NCBI GenBank assembly: GCA_023105745.1 | Contig: JALGQZ010000011.1 | Location: 25,067,975 to 25,131,974, forward strand | Direction: 5' to 3' | Origin: Austropuccinia psidii | Taxonomy: Eukaryota; Basidiomycota; Pucciniomycetes; Pucciniales; Sphaerophragmiaceae | DNA: 64,000 nt | Part shown: one piece after another, positions 1 through 11,272 of the stretch | How the letters are laid out: every line of letters starts with the position of its first letter | Position numbering within the stretch: the first letter of the stretch is position 1 | Program-made: the position numbers and the translations under genes | The notes under the pieces: model-generated | What the model saw: only the letters and a program-made list of their open reading frames with translations | Told to the model about the DNA's origin: nothing | Databases searched by the model: none

Positions 1-146
1 CCAGGTATGTAATAATCATCTTTGAGTGCTCCCATGGACAATGTGAGGTGGTCTTGTGCTTTCATTATTGACATGAGAATTTGTTGAATATTTGCACCAG
101 GAGGTGCTGAAGAATCAGCAGTGTTGGTTGGAGTTCTTGGATCCAT
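1..146 (-). CDS. Possible N-terminus of a gag-like ORF, cut by the window edge
   Basis: Read on the minus strand, an ATG at 146-144 opens a frame that stays open to the window edge (48 codons). The start reads MDPRTPTNTADSSAPP, then a stretch rich in Q, I, L and M that could form a helix. This resembles the Pro/Thr-rich starts of gag proteins I remember from rust-fungus LTR retrotransposons, but 48 codons are too few for a firm assignment. The 180 bases upstream of it (147-330) hold no ORF I recognise. It could also be a host gene first exon. Confidence 0.4.
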   Translation of the reverse strand, partial: MDPRTPTNTADSSAPPGANIQQILMSIMKAQDHLTLSMGALKDDYYIP

Positions 147-329
147 TTAGACTATCCTATTCTATGCTAAAGCCTGATGAAACACAAATATATCAGAAAG
201 GCGTGGTAATGCAAGGAAGAATACAAAGGGTGTAAGGATTAAATAGAAAAAATAAACTGAGTGGCAAAAAATCCCCACTCATGTAGAAGGAGGAAAGAGC
301 AGAGTAAATAATATTGTTGTTGGCAAGGG

Positions 330-480
330 TTGTTGATTCAGGTGTCGTTGCACAAAGCTGTGGGAGTGAGGCACTGTTGCTGCAACCATGGCAACTGTCA
401 CTGCAGCACGCACGCAGTAAACATATGCAGTGTCATGCAACGTCCGGGTGACGTTGCATATGGAACGTCACCATATTGCG
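330..480. repeat. GCAAC/GTTGC-rich stretch with a perfect hairpin
   Basis: This stretch is richer in G+C than its surroundings and carries many copies of the pentamer GTTGC and its complement GCAAC. It includes a perfect inverted repeat: ATGCAACGTC at 435-444, a 5-base loop, and GACGTTGCAT at 450-459. The same motifs continue on the other side of the inserted solo LTR (2513-2600), so before that insertion this was one array. No protein is supported here. Function is unknown. Confidence 0.6.
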
Positions 481-485
481 CCCAG
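481..485. repeat. Left target-site duplication CCCAG
   Basis: CCCAG at 481-485 is repeated at 2513-2517 directly after the LTR, as expected for the 5-bp duplication made by Ty3/gypsy integrase. Confidence 0.9.
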
Positions 486-2512
486 TGTGAGCCTTTGAGA
501 TATGACCACATACCCAATAAGGTCACAAAAAAGATTAAGAATAATTATACCTTTAATATGATTATATTAAAATCACTTAGAATAATTATACATTAAAAAT
601 AATTACTTAAATATACAAAAAATACCATAAATTGGTACAAAAATTGGTTTAACTTAAACACCAATGAATCAACATGTAAAAGAAATTATACCATTGGATT
701 CCTCATGGAAAAATACACATATACCATTTTTATGGCATATCTGTAAAGTCAATATTTAATGAATTATAAGGTATAATACCTTATAAAAACCATAAAATCC
801 TATTTATCTCAGAAGCCAATGAAACAACATGTGAAATGAATTGTACCATTGGATTCCCCACAAAATTCCACACATAAAACAATTAATAAGCTAATTTCCA
901 AAGTCAATACTTAAGGAATTATCCTGAATATATGCACTTTTTTGGTCAATGCATATATTCAAGGATCATAGCTAATATCTTCTAAACTATACATGATAGA
1001 ATGATTAACCAAAAATAAAGTTACCACGTAATTACTGTAAGAACACAGATATGAACTTTATTTCACAAATTATAAAAAAGGTTAAAACCTATGATGAAAT
1101 ATTGATAAAAATCAACAGAGCTGTTGACCACTTTGTTGTGAAAGTGATCCAAACTTAAAAAAAGGCATACAGTTGGATTCTACTAGTTCATTCGTGAAGA
1201 GCGATGTAATTTGTATTATTAAATTCAGGGTATAACCCCCTGAAATCAAGGTTTGAAGTTTAAAATATTGAATTTCAACAGAAAAGATGAGTTACAAGAA
1301 AAATCATCAAAATTAGAGTTTTGATGATGTAATGAAAAAGCTCTTGGCAGAATAATGAGGTTATGCCAGGCTATCAGAATTCACTCTCTGAATTGCTGTA
1401 GCGTGTAAATCTTAAAAGTTATTGAAGATCAAAGTTTGAGCTTAAATTGAGCAGTTATGATCATCTACTGTAACCTTAAATTAAGCTTAACAGTCATAAG
1501 AGTGATAAAATTGGTGAATACTATTAGTTTATGATTAAAACTAATAAAATCCACGAAATTTGGGGTTCTGCCAAGCCTCTGATGTCATTAAACTTAAAGT
1601 TATAGTGATAACTTTAAATAATGGTGTAATAATGATGTAAGATGGTTTGATCATGATGTAATCACCCTCAAACCTTAAAATATTGATCAATTCCAGTGGA
1701 TATGATCAGTACACGTCTACTAGAAGCCTGTTGGACTCTAGGAGGGAGGTATTTACTATAAATAGAGCTCTTTTCACTCTATTTTCCCCTCAGACGCATC
1801 AAAAACATTAAATCAATTAAATAAAAGGTAATTTCTTTATTCTTTATATATAAAACTCTTATATTATTAAAGACCAAAGACCATCTTATTATTAATCACC
1901 ACTTTTGTGTGATTAAATCAATTCTTTAATTGTTTTTGTCATAAATCTCTCTATAAACTCATTTCCACATAAAAATCAAGAATTTTAGTAAATTTTCTTT
2001 ATTTTTATTGTAAATACAATTTGAAAAAGTTGTATTATATTCTTTTGGCGTAAAATATCTCAAAATTATTATTTTAAGTGTTAAAAGTAGGTTATTTCAT
2101 CTTATTATAATAATTTCTCTCTTATTATTACTCTTAATAATTCTTAATTAATATAAATAGTATTTATATTAATATATAACTTTAATATTGGTAATATTAT
2201 TGTTATTAATTGTTTTTTATTTATAAAAAACAATTTTTTACGCCTTTATTATTTGTTGGTAACAATAATAAAGAGTTTTACAATATATTAATTATTTTAT
2301 ATTAATATATTATTTTTAATACTATAATTTTATATAATATTAATTATATTATTATATTTATTTAATAATATAATATTTTTACGCCATAATAATAATATTT
2401 CTTTATTATTATTATTATTTTAATCTTATTTATTTCAATTATAAGGACATTCAGAGTACAATAAGTAATAAATTAGTAATTTTTACTTATTGTTTCATAG
2501 TCAAACCTTACA
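486..2512 (+). mobile_element. Solo LTR, family A
   Basis: The 2027-bp sequence starts TGTGAGCC and ends CCTTACA. It matches, in the opposite orientation, the two LTRs of element A (28049-30014, and 36638-37634 plus 48834-49805). It is flanked by the 5-bp repeat CCCAG, and there is no internal region, so it is the product of LTR-LTR recombination. A TATA-like box, TATAAATAG, sits at 1757-1765, and a possible 5' splice site (AAAAG/GTAATT) lies near 1828. The 3' third is extremely AT-rich. It is somewhat diverged from the element-A LTRs, so it is an older or separate insertion. Confidence 0.93.
1757..1765 (+). promoter_or_regulatory. TATA-like box of the family-A LTR
   Basis: TATAAATAG is followed by a pyrimidine-rich stretch. 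The same box is kept in the element-A LTRs, read on minus near 28798-28806 and 37386-37394. It is the likely RNA polymerase II promoter of the family. No start site can be seen directly. Confidence 0.55.
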
Positions 2513-2692
2513 CCCAGTGTCAACTGACACATCAGGAAAAGCATTGACATTTCAGCCGCAACATTGTGCCAATGTTGCAGTGACGTTGCATGCAATCAGT
2601 AGCTCAGATTTGTGACCATGTCCAATGAGCCGCATTGAATGACAATTTTTGAGCAAGTTGAAAGCTAAAATTTATTTGATCATTGGGGGAAC
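2513..2692. repeat. Continuation of the GCAAC-rich stretch with a second hairpin
   Basis: After the TSD copy (2513-2517) the GCAAC/GTTGC-rich sequence resumes. GCAACATTG (2558-2566) and CAATGTTGC (2570-2578) form perfect 9-base arms around TGC. GTGACGTTGCAT, seen at 449-459, recurs at about 2579-2590. No coding potential is seen before the PPOX relic begins at about 2693. Confidence 0.6.
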
Positions 2693-3776
2693 TCAACATA
2701 CCTTTTTCATGAGCAACTTCCACATGCCCTGAGCATAAACTTTAAAACAAAGGCTCAGAAAAATTCTGCTTACCTTCTTGATTGGCATAAGTTTTCTGGA
2801 TTGAAACATTTGCTGCAGTGTCAGTGTAGCCCTAATATAATGGTATCCTCCAAGCATGACCATCAGTTTAGCTATTTGATCACCATTCTCTTGATCTAGA
2901 CCAGGAATCATGTCGTTATCAAACACAACGTCTAGGACCCCATGTGTATTAAGATCTCAGCCAATACTTGCCGGGATCAGATATCCAAAAGCTGGAGGAA
3001 TCGGAATAAGCCTCCATGGTGAGTGGTAAGCTAGGTTGACAACACTGACAGTTACCATGGGGTTCACCTTAAGCATCTGAAGCTGTTGCTGAACACTCAA
3101 AGGCAATGTGGAACTCAAAACTTGAGGTGGCAGAGCGGAGACGAGGTGCTCAAAATTGTCAAAAGCTTGGTTTTCAGTGGTTACCTATTCAAGTGACGGA
3201 CAATTAAAGTCAATGATTTAGATTTGTCACCATCAAACAGACTAAGATTTAAAAGGTCATCAGAGGAGCTTTGAATCAAATTAAAAGTTTCTCTTGATTT
3301 TAAGTAAATATTTGGCTGTTTTTCCAAAAAACTTAGAATTGCTTTTGTTACAGTTTCCATTCCACCTTGAAGACCCCAAACACTTGCATTTATAAAGTCA
3401 CTAGGAAGCAAACTTGCTAAAAGTCTTGACTGCTTCCCCTCAATTCAAGGAGCAATTTTTTGACCCACCATTAAGCCCTTCAAAACACCAGCATGTTTTC
3501 TTTCCAATTCTCAAACAGGGCCAGAAAGAGTGCTACACGCACTAAGTTGTTGATTGTCACCAGTGTCAATCCCATGAACCATTGTGTTGACAATTTCTTC
3601 ACCCATCTTTCAACCAAATCTATGTTTGATGAACTTTTGAAGGCTTTTATCCTTGATAACTTGTTTGTCAGGTTTTTGGAATAAGTATTTGATGAGAGAC
3701 TTGTGAAGTGTTGACAGCAGCATGAAGAGCAAAGATGGAAGCTTTTGAAGCCCACTTGAGGTAAAAATGTATCCAT
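2693..3776 (-). pseudogene. Protoporphyrinogen oxidase (PPOX, HEM14-like) pseudogene
   Basis: PPOX oxidises protoporphyrinogen IX to protoporphyrin IX in mitochondrial heme synthesis. On minus, the family signature segments follow in order: MVHGIDTGDNQQLS (near 3580-3540; family form alhVHGIyagD), GLQGGMETVTKAI (near 3385-3340; family form fkGGmqtLp), then VVNLAYHSPW and FGYLIPASIG (3050-2975), VLDVVFDNDMIPG (2935-2895) and AKLMVMLGGYHY (2860-2825), close to the family block GVIFDS..PG / TVMLGG. A GTAAGC splice donor follows at about 2793. The frame is broken by stops (for example TGA after FGYLIPASIG, and several between 3640 and 3430) and by frame changes. The N-terminal FAD-binding (GxGxxG) part and the C-terminus are not seen. 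It is probably an inactive partial copy. Confidence 0.82.
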
Positions 3777-3903
3777 TTTTGGTGGACTATACTTAAAAAT
3801 CCATGCATGGAAGCGGGATAAAAAAATGTAACAGTGAGGTTTGTTGCTCAGTCAATGAATATTGGGTATAATATGTTTCTTGGAATGCCCTGTAAATTTC
3901 GTA

Positions 3904-3934
3904 GCAACTTCAGCGCAACGTTACATTTGCAACA
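3904..3934. repeat. Three GCAAC motifs next to a terminal inverted repeat
   Basis: GCAAC occurs three times in 31 bases, just outside the inverted repeat at 3951-3990. It resembles the GCAAC-rich stretches at 330-480 and 2513-2600 on the other side of the PPOX relic. They may be subterminal repeats of a transposon. The sequence does not prove this. Confidence 0.4.
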
Positions 3935-3950
3935 TCAGGTGTTTTCCCAA

Positions 3951-3990
3951 TGTGTGAAACAGGAGGCATTACGCAGCCATTTGCAGTGCA
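3951..3990 (+). repeat. Left inverted-repeat arm of the CACTA-like element
   Basis: About 38 bases match the reverse complement of 9608-9645, with roughly one mismatch in five. The shared core is ACAGGAGGCATTA, followed by GCAG and TGCAGTGCA. Confidence 0.55.
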
Positions 3991-4499
3991 TATCCCACCC
4001 AGAAATGTGCACAGGGAATTACATTTTTCCATGAAAAAAAGTAATCCCAAATACAGCCCACCTATAGCTGTATACATCTCCAGTGTGACAGCTCACCTGG
4101 GGGATGCATTGTTTAAAACAATTGTGTAATTAGAAACCATCACACAGACAGGGGGTAAGTAGAGGGGCAGAATTTCCCAGCACCTTACTTTTAGAATCAC
4201 CATGACATTGTTGGAAATTATTTCTTTAAAGTTTTTTGGGACTTGGGCTCTAAGGGAAGTCATCCCACCCCTTGCAGTAATACATCTACTGTTTTTGACA
4301 TTAGTAAAACAAGTATATAATCTAAGCCATGAAAACTATTTAATACACCCACCAACCCAAACTCCTCATAAAAAAACAGAGCAAATTACATTTTTACTCA
4401 TTATTGATCCCCTTATATTAGCCCTAATATATCAAAATTTGTTTTCTAATGGAGAAATTATCCTCAACCTATTCTGAGATAGTCATCACCCAGCATACT

Positions 4500-6395
4500 G
4501 GCAATGGCATAAGTGCAATGGAGAAACAAAATATTGATTAAATTGTCAGTATGGCTCTAAAAAAGAATTAAGACTTCTACAGTGAAAAAAAAAGAGCTTT
4601 GGAAGAAGCCATTGCTAAATTTCAAATTCCCAAGGAAAACAAGATGGACCTCCCCCAAAAAGACATGGCTTCAGGAGGCCGTCCACAGAAATTCACACTA
4701 CAAGTTAAGCTCAAGGGGGTAAATTCTGTGAAGAAGGCCACATGGGTCAAAAAAACAAGCTCAGTACATAACTGAAGGCGCCAAAACTTCTCACTCTCAA
4801 AGAGCATGTTCTGAGCCTCTCCCATTGCACAACAAAACAAAGACAAGTACACCTAAAAAAAACCCAACTCCAAAACAAGCCACACAACTCCAACAAGAAA
4901 GATAAGAAAGAATCAGAGTCGTAAGGAGGAATTCCCTCCATATTTCAAAAGTGTTAAAGTGAGCTTGTACTTGACATTTGATAATCTTAATGAAACTCAC
5001 CACATGACTTATGCTCTCATTAGGATGCACTGTTCAACCACATACACTTACTTTAGGGACTCATTGAACAAAATTCTTTATCTGAGGCACCTAATCCAAA
5101 AGTATTGAAGTGTTTTGAATACTGCTTTGAAACAGTTGCTGATTTTGAAACATGTGCAAAAAAACCAAATGCCAAAATCGAAATCTTGAATGCAGGGAAT
5201 TCTGATAGAGTTAAACTTGGAAAAGGTATGTTGCAATTGGAAGACATTTATCTTGGAAAGCTTGTAATTGACTTCTAGGGCCCAATCTTGAAGAGTCATC
5301 TGATAGTTTGTTGACCTCAGCATCTTGGGTCAGTGCAATAAACATGTTCCATCAAATTTCTGACAGTGGGGTGTACCAAAATTCATCATTTAATCATTGT
5401 TATGTCAATAATGTTATGCTACTGATACAAGCATATAACAATTATGTGCACTATCTTCTTGTAGAGCATTTCAAGAAAGAAACAAAGGAAAAAGGAAAGC
5501 ATGTTAAAACACAATTAGCCAATAAAAATTAAAAGAACTGTGAACAAGTCAGTTTCCAAATTTATTGGAATCACAATTATGACTGAAATTTTTTTACATG
5601 ATCTTCAAAACAGGAGGGAAAATCTTTCTGTTTCCAAAAACTTTCCAAATAAATATAGTAATATCATTAAAAATATTAATTCACATAGTGATGATGAGCT
5701 GGATGAAAAGGGACATTTTCAAATTAAAACACCAACTTACAGATGAAACACTGCCAGTATATTCTTTCTATGCCTAGATTATAAAATAAAAGAATTTTAC
5801 GATTCATTGGGTGTTTCTTCAAATGCAACGATCAGGAAGATTGCAAAAATACCTCAAATTACCAACTTTCCAAAAGCACTGAGTGTATGACCATTAGATT
5901 TCTATAGTAAGAAATGAATAAGTACACTGCCAGTATCACAAAAGCAAATTTCAGTGGAATTACTTCAAGATCCAATTAAATAATTATTACCTCTACAAAA
6001 TATAAATCATGATCATTGTGGAAAATTTTCAGATAATTAATCAAGTAGTTATTTTGTGAATATTCTTTTGAATAAGTATAGGCTGGAAAAAGCTGAGATG
6101 AAAATTGAAGGAGAGGAGGCAGTTGAGGAGGAGGATGAATACATGTAAGGTGGAGTGATTTAACTTGAACAGGAAATGCAAATATAAAACAATGTGGAAG
6201 AGTAGTTTCAGGATGTCAAGTGGGGACAGTTACATGATGGTGACAAAGATGGAGATTATGAGGTAGATACCATATAATACAAAGAGGATGAAGAGTAATA
6301 TGGTGGTCTGAGTGATTCAGATGAGGAATTATTGTATAGCTTGGTGCAGTCCTTAGAAAAAAGAATTTCCAGTTGTTTTGTTGATGGCCAAGTAA
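4500..6395 (+). pseudogene. Decayed plus-strand gene inside the CACTA-like element
   Basis: Short coding blocks follow each other on plus with many stops and frame changes. They are a basic block around 4590-4760 (SGGRPQKFTLQVKLKGV), a helical block at 5308-5532, a block at 5540-5746 ending FQIKTPTYR, a block at 5780-5990 (with FPKALS and a DFYSKK-like motif), and an acidic end at 6070-6395 rich in Glu/Asp (SDSDEELLYSLVQSLEK). The FPKAL...DFY pattern reminds me of uncharacterised proteins common in rust-fungus genomes, but I cannot name a function. The position next to Tnp2 suggests the second gene of the transposon. It is a relic, not an expressed gene. Confidence 0.45.
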
Positions 6396-6481
6396 GCTAG
6401 GTGATTGGAGAGTACAATTGCAATTCCATTTGTTTCAATACCAAAAGCTCCTGGAGAAAGTTTTTAGTAGGCCATGATGTT

Positions 6482-9196
6482 TTAAATTTGGGTGGGTGAT
6501 ATAATGGATTGAGTAGTGCTTTGTTCACCAACTATAACCTTAATTAGGTAACACAGGAATTGGAAAGTTGTGGAAGGTTGGGTGAGATCTTTTGGTAATT
6601 TATTATGAATGGGATGGATGCAAATTTCATGCTCATGGGTGCCCTTTGGATGCAAGTACTCATATACCTGAGAAATCTTAGCATAAAAAATGAGATCCCC
6701 TACACAATATTGGATGCAATTATGTGGGGGCATGGGTGTGATCTTCAAGTTGTTGGTCCCATGCCAAGCCTGAAACAACCAACCACTTCTTTTCAGAACC
6801 AAAGAGCCTTCAGGATGAGGAAACTCCCATTGCACCTGCACTTTCTGATAGCCATCTTCATCCCTCAAATGTTCAAGAATCAGGTCTTACTCTTTTCTTT
6901 TGAAGATTATTCCATTCTTACTTCTTTAATTTCCACTCCTTGTGTTGCCATCTGACATGAAACTCATGACTTAATACACCAAGATATTTTGTTGGTCAAT
7001 TATTTTCATCATCATTGTTTGTTCCATTTCACCTATAGCCAAATACAATCTTTAGCCACTCTCCTTCATGTACCCAAACACTCCACTACCTCCACTTACC
7101 AAACCTCTCATTTGTTTTAATCTTCTGTAGTGCTCCAACCAGTATTTCACCCCAAAACTTTACCACACCACTCATTTGTCCCCAAGCTTTCATCTGTTCT
7201 AGTATGTGTAGCACATAGTGGTGATTTGGAATAACTTTTAAATTCTTGAATATTGCTCATGATGAATTACTTTACTTCTCATAATTTTTTTGAAAATTTT
7301 TCCCAGTTGATTGTTTGACTGGCCAGCTTGTGATTAGATTTGTACATTGCACCAGAAAAGCCATATTCTGTAAAATCTGGTACCTATTTCTGTTTTTGGC
7401 TATATTTTCAACATCATCCAAAAATAATCCTAATATTCCTAGTGGCATAGAAAAGGCCCATAGCAAACTCCATTGTATTTCTTTTAGCTTTCCATGCTTC
7501 GCACTTCCCAGCTCTCTTGGCAATCCCTCGATTTGATCCAGTAAGACCAATACAGCCATTTTTTCACAGAACAACCTTCTAAAGGGGGAACTAAAAGGAC
7601 CACCTGTTTCACCTCCATCCAAAATTATATTGATTTCACTTGCTTCACTATCTTCATCAGCATTATCACCTTCAGTCCCCCAGATTTCTTCCACCTCTTC
7701 TACAAGACCCTCAAACTTTCTTTTCTTGTGGTGGCCATTGCACATTTCAGAATTGTGCTATGGCTAATATCTTGGAAGCCCCATCTGATGCAGAAGTAAT
7801 GTTCCAAAATTTCCTTCATCAAGTTATGCATAATTACTAAAGCCAAATGCTTCACAGGATCACAATATTCCAGCCAGTTTAGCTCAGAATAACAAACCTC
7901 TTACTGTCAAAGCAAATGTGTTTTGTGATTTTTACTTGCTTTTTTCCATTGAAATCCCATATCTCTTGTTTCTTGACCTGCACAAGGGTGCCCAATTTTG
8001 ATATTAGAAAGCTCTGTTTCTTTTGAAAAAAACCATGTGCAATAATATTTCTCCTAGTGTGATGAAAAAACCCCTACCTTATGAGTGGCACCAGTATCTC
8101 CAATAAGGGTGAGGCGGCATACCTGGATCATGTGGCCATTAGGCTGTTTTAATGTTTATATTTATGTTTTCTCCTTTAGTTTCTTTAGATCTTAAACTAG
8201 TGGAATAAATATTTGGAAGACTGTTGTCATATTTTAGGCCTGGGGACCAGGAATAATTCCAGAAATGAATATGTGTGGTAATTTGTTTCAGAGTTGAGGT
8301 GGTAAATGTAAGCATGCAATAGCAACAATGACCATGTATTTCTGCTTTCATGAAATCTTGTTATTCCATTCATTAAACCAATCAACAAATAATGAGAAGC
8401 AAAGCTTTAGTTTACTACCAGTTTCACTTGTACTTGTCCATGATAGCTCCTTCCACACAGTACCCTTCTGAATATCACTGATTGTCTCCTCACTTGAGCT
8501 ATGAATGTATTTATCCCAGGATTCAATGGCATCCTCTATTCCCTGCAAGGCCAAAAACCATTGGATCCATTAGTCTATGGACTGAGTAAAATAATAGCCC
8601 CTTGGGATGGAAATGTTAGCTAAGTCATTAGTAGTCTTTCAATAAGGGTGAAGTATTGAGGAACTGTTACTCTCTGGATTGATTGGAAACTTGATTGGGT
8701 GTGAAACAAATCATTATAACAAGGTGCAAATTTAGTGGTTCCTTTGTAAGTAAATTTCCATGGAATGTCTTTTGTTGGATAAAAACTATAGAAATTGGTG
8801 CAATAGAAAATTTTGCATATCTTGAATTCATGTAAGGCAATATTGATAAAAGTTAAAGGGTCTTGTTCCAAATTGAAACCAGTTCTTGGTGTATTTTGGC
8901 TGGCTATAAAAATATGGAGGAGGAAATTCCAAGAAGATCAAAAATTTTCCTTGCTTATATTACAAAATATATGAAGCCAGGCTATAAATATTGAAATCAT
9001 CATTGCAGATGAGGTCAAAATCAGAAGCCTTGAATATTAATTCTACAGAAAAAAGCTTAAAAGCAATGGATGTTGATTCAGCCACTGGATAAATCAGGAT
9101 GTGTTGAAGAAACTTCAATAATCTTGCTTGAAATGCTTGATGGGCTTTTTGGATTGACAGTTGCAAGATCTGTGGCTGAAGATTCTGCACTGTCAA
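6482..9196 (-). pseudogene. Tnp2-type (CACTA) transposase pseudogene
   Basis: Read on minus, recognisable pieces of a Tnp2-like transposase appear in the expected order. First is TVWKEL followed by SLFVDWFNEWNNKIS (8480-8350; family form lgIslfvDWFnp..NKiSG). Then come FISGIIPGPQA (near 8273-8228; family form NvfLaGIIPGP) and LIGDTGATHKVGVFSSH (near 8120-8065; family form LIGDvpATHKvaGFaSHsA). GSAKHGKLKEIQW (in the 157-aa open block 7745-7272) and a C-terminal block at 6868-6482 follow. The enzyme would cut and move the element through a DDE-type reaction. Many stops and frame changes separate the blocks, so it is inactive. The extra N-terminal block (9196-8960) is less certain. Confidence 0.72.
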
Positions 9197-9607
9197 AGCT
9201 TTTTAATGGCAGTCAAGTATGTTTCCTGAATTAAACCATGTGTTTTTCTTTTGTTATGTTTGAAAAGGTATTTTCCTTGTATTACTGGGCCATCAGAGCA
9301 GGTGATGAGGTTAGAGTGACACTGTGGGAACTGGAAAAGCTGTATAGGCATGGTTAAATTAAAACTAGAAAAAAAATAGTTTTGAAGTGAGTTATTGATA
9401 AAACGTGTTAATTATTAAGATACAAATAATGAAAAACTGAAGATGGCAAATGAAAATGGGTGAAAAAGTAAAAATATTACGAAAGGTAGTCATGATTAAA
9501 GAAACAATTTATAAAATGCATTTTTTGGTCACTCAGATGACATATTTAGGTACAGGTGGAGTGTGCATGTGATTTTTTTGGGGGGAAAAACTACACAGCC
9601 AGCCCTG

Positions 9608-9645
9608 TGCACTGCACATAACTGCATAATGCCTCCTGTGTGAGA
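9608..9645 (-). repeat. Right inverted-repeat arm of the CACTA-like element
   Basis: Inverted partner of 3951-3990. Read on minus it gives CACACAGGAGGCATTATGCAG, then a TGCAGTGCA block. Confidence 0.55.
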
Positions 9646-11272
9646 CAAAAAAATTTTTTATTTTGAGTCCAGAATTTTGACTATGTCTATAGCACAACCT
9701 TCTTTTTCAGTTCTCTAAAAATCTTCAAAACTATTTTTCTTATTGAGTTTCTTGGAATTTTCACCTTATTTATTTATTTAGTTTTTTATTATTATTTATT
9801 GGTAAGCTTGAAACTGATCCTTATGATATGGAATACCACAGTGCGTTTTTAACTTATAAATGTTATTTAATACAATAACTGTTGTTGTTTGATTTATTGT
9901 ATTAAATAAATATTATAAGTAAGTTTTCTCTGAAGTTCTATGTCTTTTTTATCTAGTATTAGTTTTTCTTATATAGAATTTCACTAAAAGATTCATCTCT
10001 GCATAGTGTGTGTGATATTTATTTTATAATATCTATATCATTTATGAGTGGACAAATATTATTATTTTCCACATGTAATTTTCTCATTAAGAGCTTTTAT
10101 ATTTCTTATTATTATAACTGTCAGTGACAATATTAATAATAATTAATCTTTTATATATAATTATTTTTAATAATTATATTAATTTGCCATTATAATATTT
10201 AATTATATTATAGTTTCTACTGAGGACAGTCATAGTATTCCTGATATTTGTTACTATTATCAAGATTTTTATAGACAAACCTTACATAGTCCCTCATAGG
10301 TAGCAGAGAATTTTGACTGTTGGGGTTAATATAGCTTTAGAGCTGACATATTATGACTATAAGCACTAAGCTTACTCAATATTAATACATAACTAAGAGT
10401 GTTTTCAGTAACTCTAAATAACTGTGAATGAAAATTGGAAACTCCTTTGTCAAATGTTTTTTGTTGAGAAAAGATAGGTTTTTTTTTTTTGAAAAATGAA
10501 ACCAATTTTTAATTTTATCTTGCTTGTTAAAAAAAATCCAATTCTCCAAGCTTATTTAAATCTTTCAAATTTACCCTCTAAACTCATATATTCATTATTA
10601 TTTAAATAAATTAAATGTTTTTCAATTGATGTCTGTCATAGCTTAATGGGATTAATTTAGTTTTTGCTTTCCAAAACTATGAGTTTTTTACACACCAGAT
10701 TATTTTTTGACATTAAATTAAAGATGAACTTGATTTATTTTATTCCAAGTTTCATAAAAGTTATATGAAATACAACTTTTCAGTTTATAATTTTCTTTAA
10801 TTTTTGTGTTTCTGGTATCAAGTTCCTGTCAATTCTTCTCTACTTGTTTAAAATTTTGTCTTGATGCCACCATAATTTCAATTTAATTTTGTGTTTTAGA
10901 TGGCCTTTTTTGTGAGATTTATGATAAATTTTGAATTAAATTGATTTGATTGTCCAAATTCTTGCTGCTATTTCTGATTTAGTGAGTAAATTAGATCTAA
11001 GTCTTGATTTGGGTGATTGGATACCGCCGTGAGCTACGTAGGCGGTAACCAGGATCGATGAATTTCTTTCCTTCGTCTAATTCCTTAAATCAATTTAAAT
11101 TAAAATTTAATTCGCTCTTTCTTTTCTTCTTAGTCTTTTTTAAATTTCTGCATTTTAATTTGATTTTAATATTTTTCATTTCATCCAATCCAAATTCCGA
11201 TCTCAATTCAAATTCTAATTCGATTCGATCTAATCCAATTCGATTCATTTCGTCTAATCAATTTATGATTTC
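9646..11272. other. AT-rich region upstream of CCH1
   Basis: No ORF, RNA gene or clear repeat end was found. It contains a long imperfect hairpin (9852-9920), an ACAAACCTTACA string at 10276-10287 that resembles the end of a family-A LTR but has no matching start or TSD, and, just before the gene, a small GC-rich inverted repeat, TACCGCC/GGCGGTA (11022-11028 / 11041-11047). From about 11060 the sequence is built of repeated AATTC/AAATTC units that run on into the N-terminal coding part of CCH1. This stretch should hold the CCH1 promoter, but I see no diagnostic box. Confidence 0.5.
9852..9920. repeat. Long AT-rich hairpin
   Basis: The arms at 9852-9877 and 9895-9920 are 26 bases each and complementary except for a few positions, with a 17-base loop. 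It could form a cruciform, or be the relic of a small palindromic element. No function can be assigned. Confidence 0.6.

Larger units (their letters stand above)
3951..9645. mobile_element. Decayed CACTA-like (Tnp2) DNA transposon
   Basis: The left arm at about 3951-3990 and the right arm at about 9608-9645 are inverted copies of each other sharing AGGAGGCATTA and TGCAGTGCA, with several mismatches. Between them lie a Tnp2-type transposase relic on minus (about 9196-6482) and a second decayed coding stretch on plus (about 4500-6395), arranged convergently. A transposase plus an accessory gene is the usual make-up of CACTA/EnSpm elements. The ends do not read CACTA, and I could not find a 3-bp duplication, so the exact boundaries are uncertain. 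Confidence 0.6.

Noticed and set aside
6605..6955. 116-codon plus-strand ORF
   Set aside because: Opposite the C-terminal block of the Tnp2 relic; the minus frame fits better with the neighbouring blocks.
9638..10287. Possible short LTR (TGTGAGAC ... CCTTACA)
   Set aside because: The start string overlaps the inverted-repeat arm, the flanks (TCCTG / TAGTC) do not match, and the body shows no second copy.
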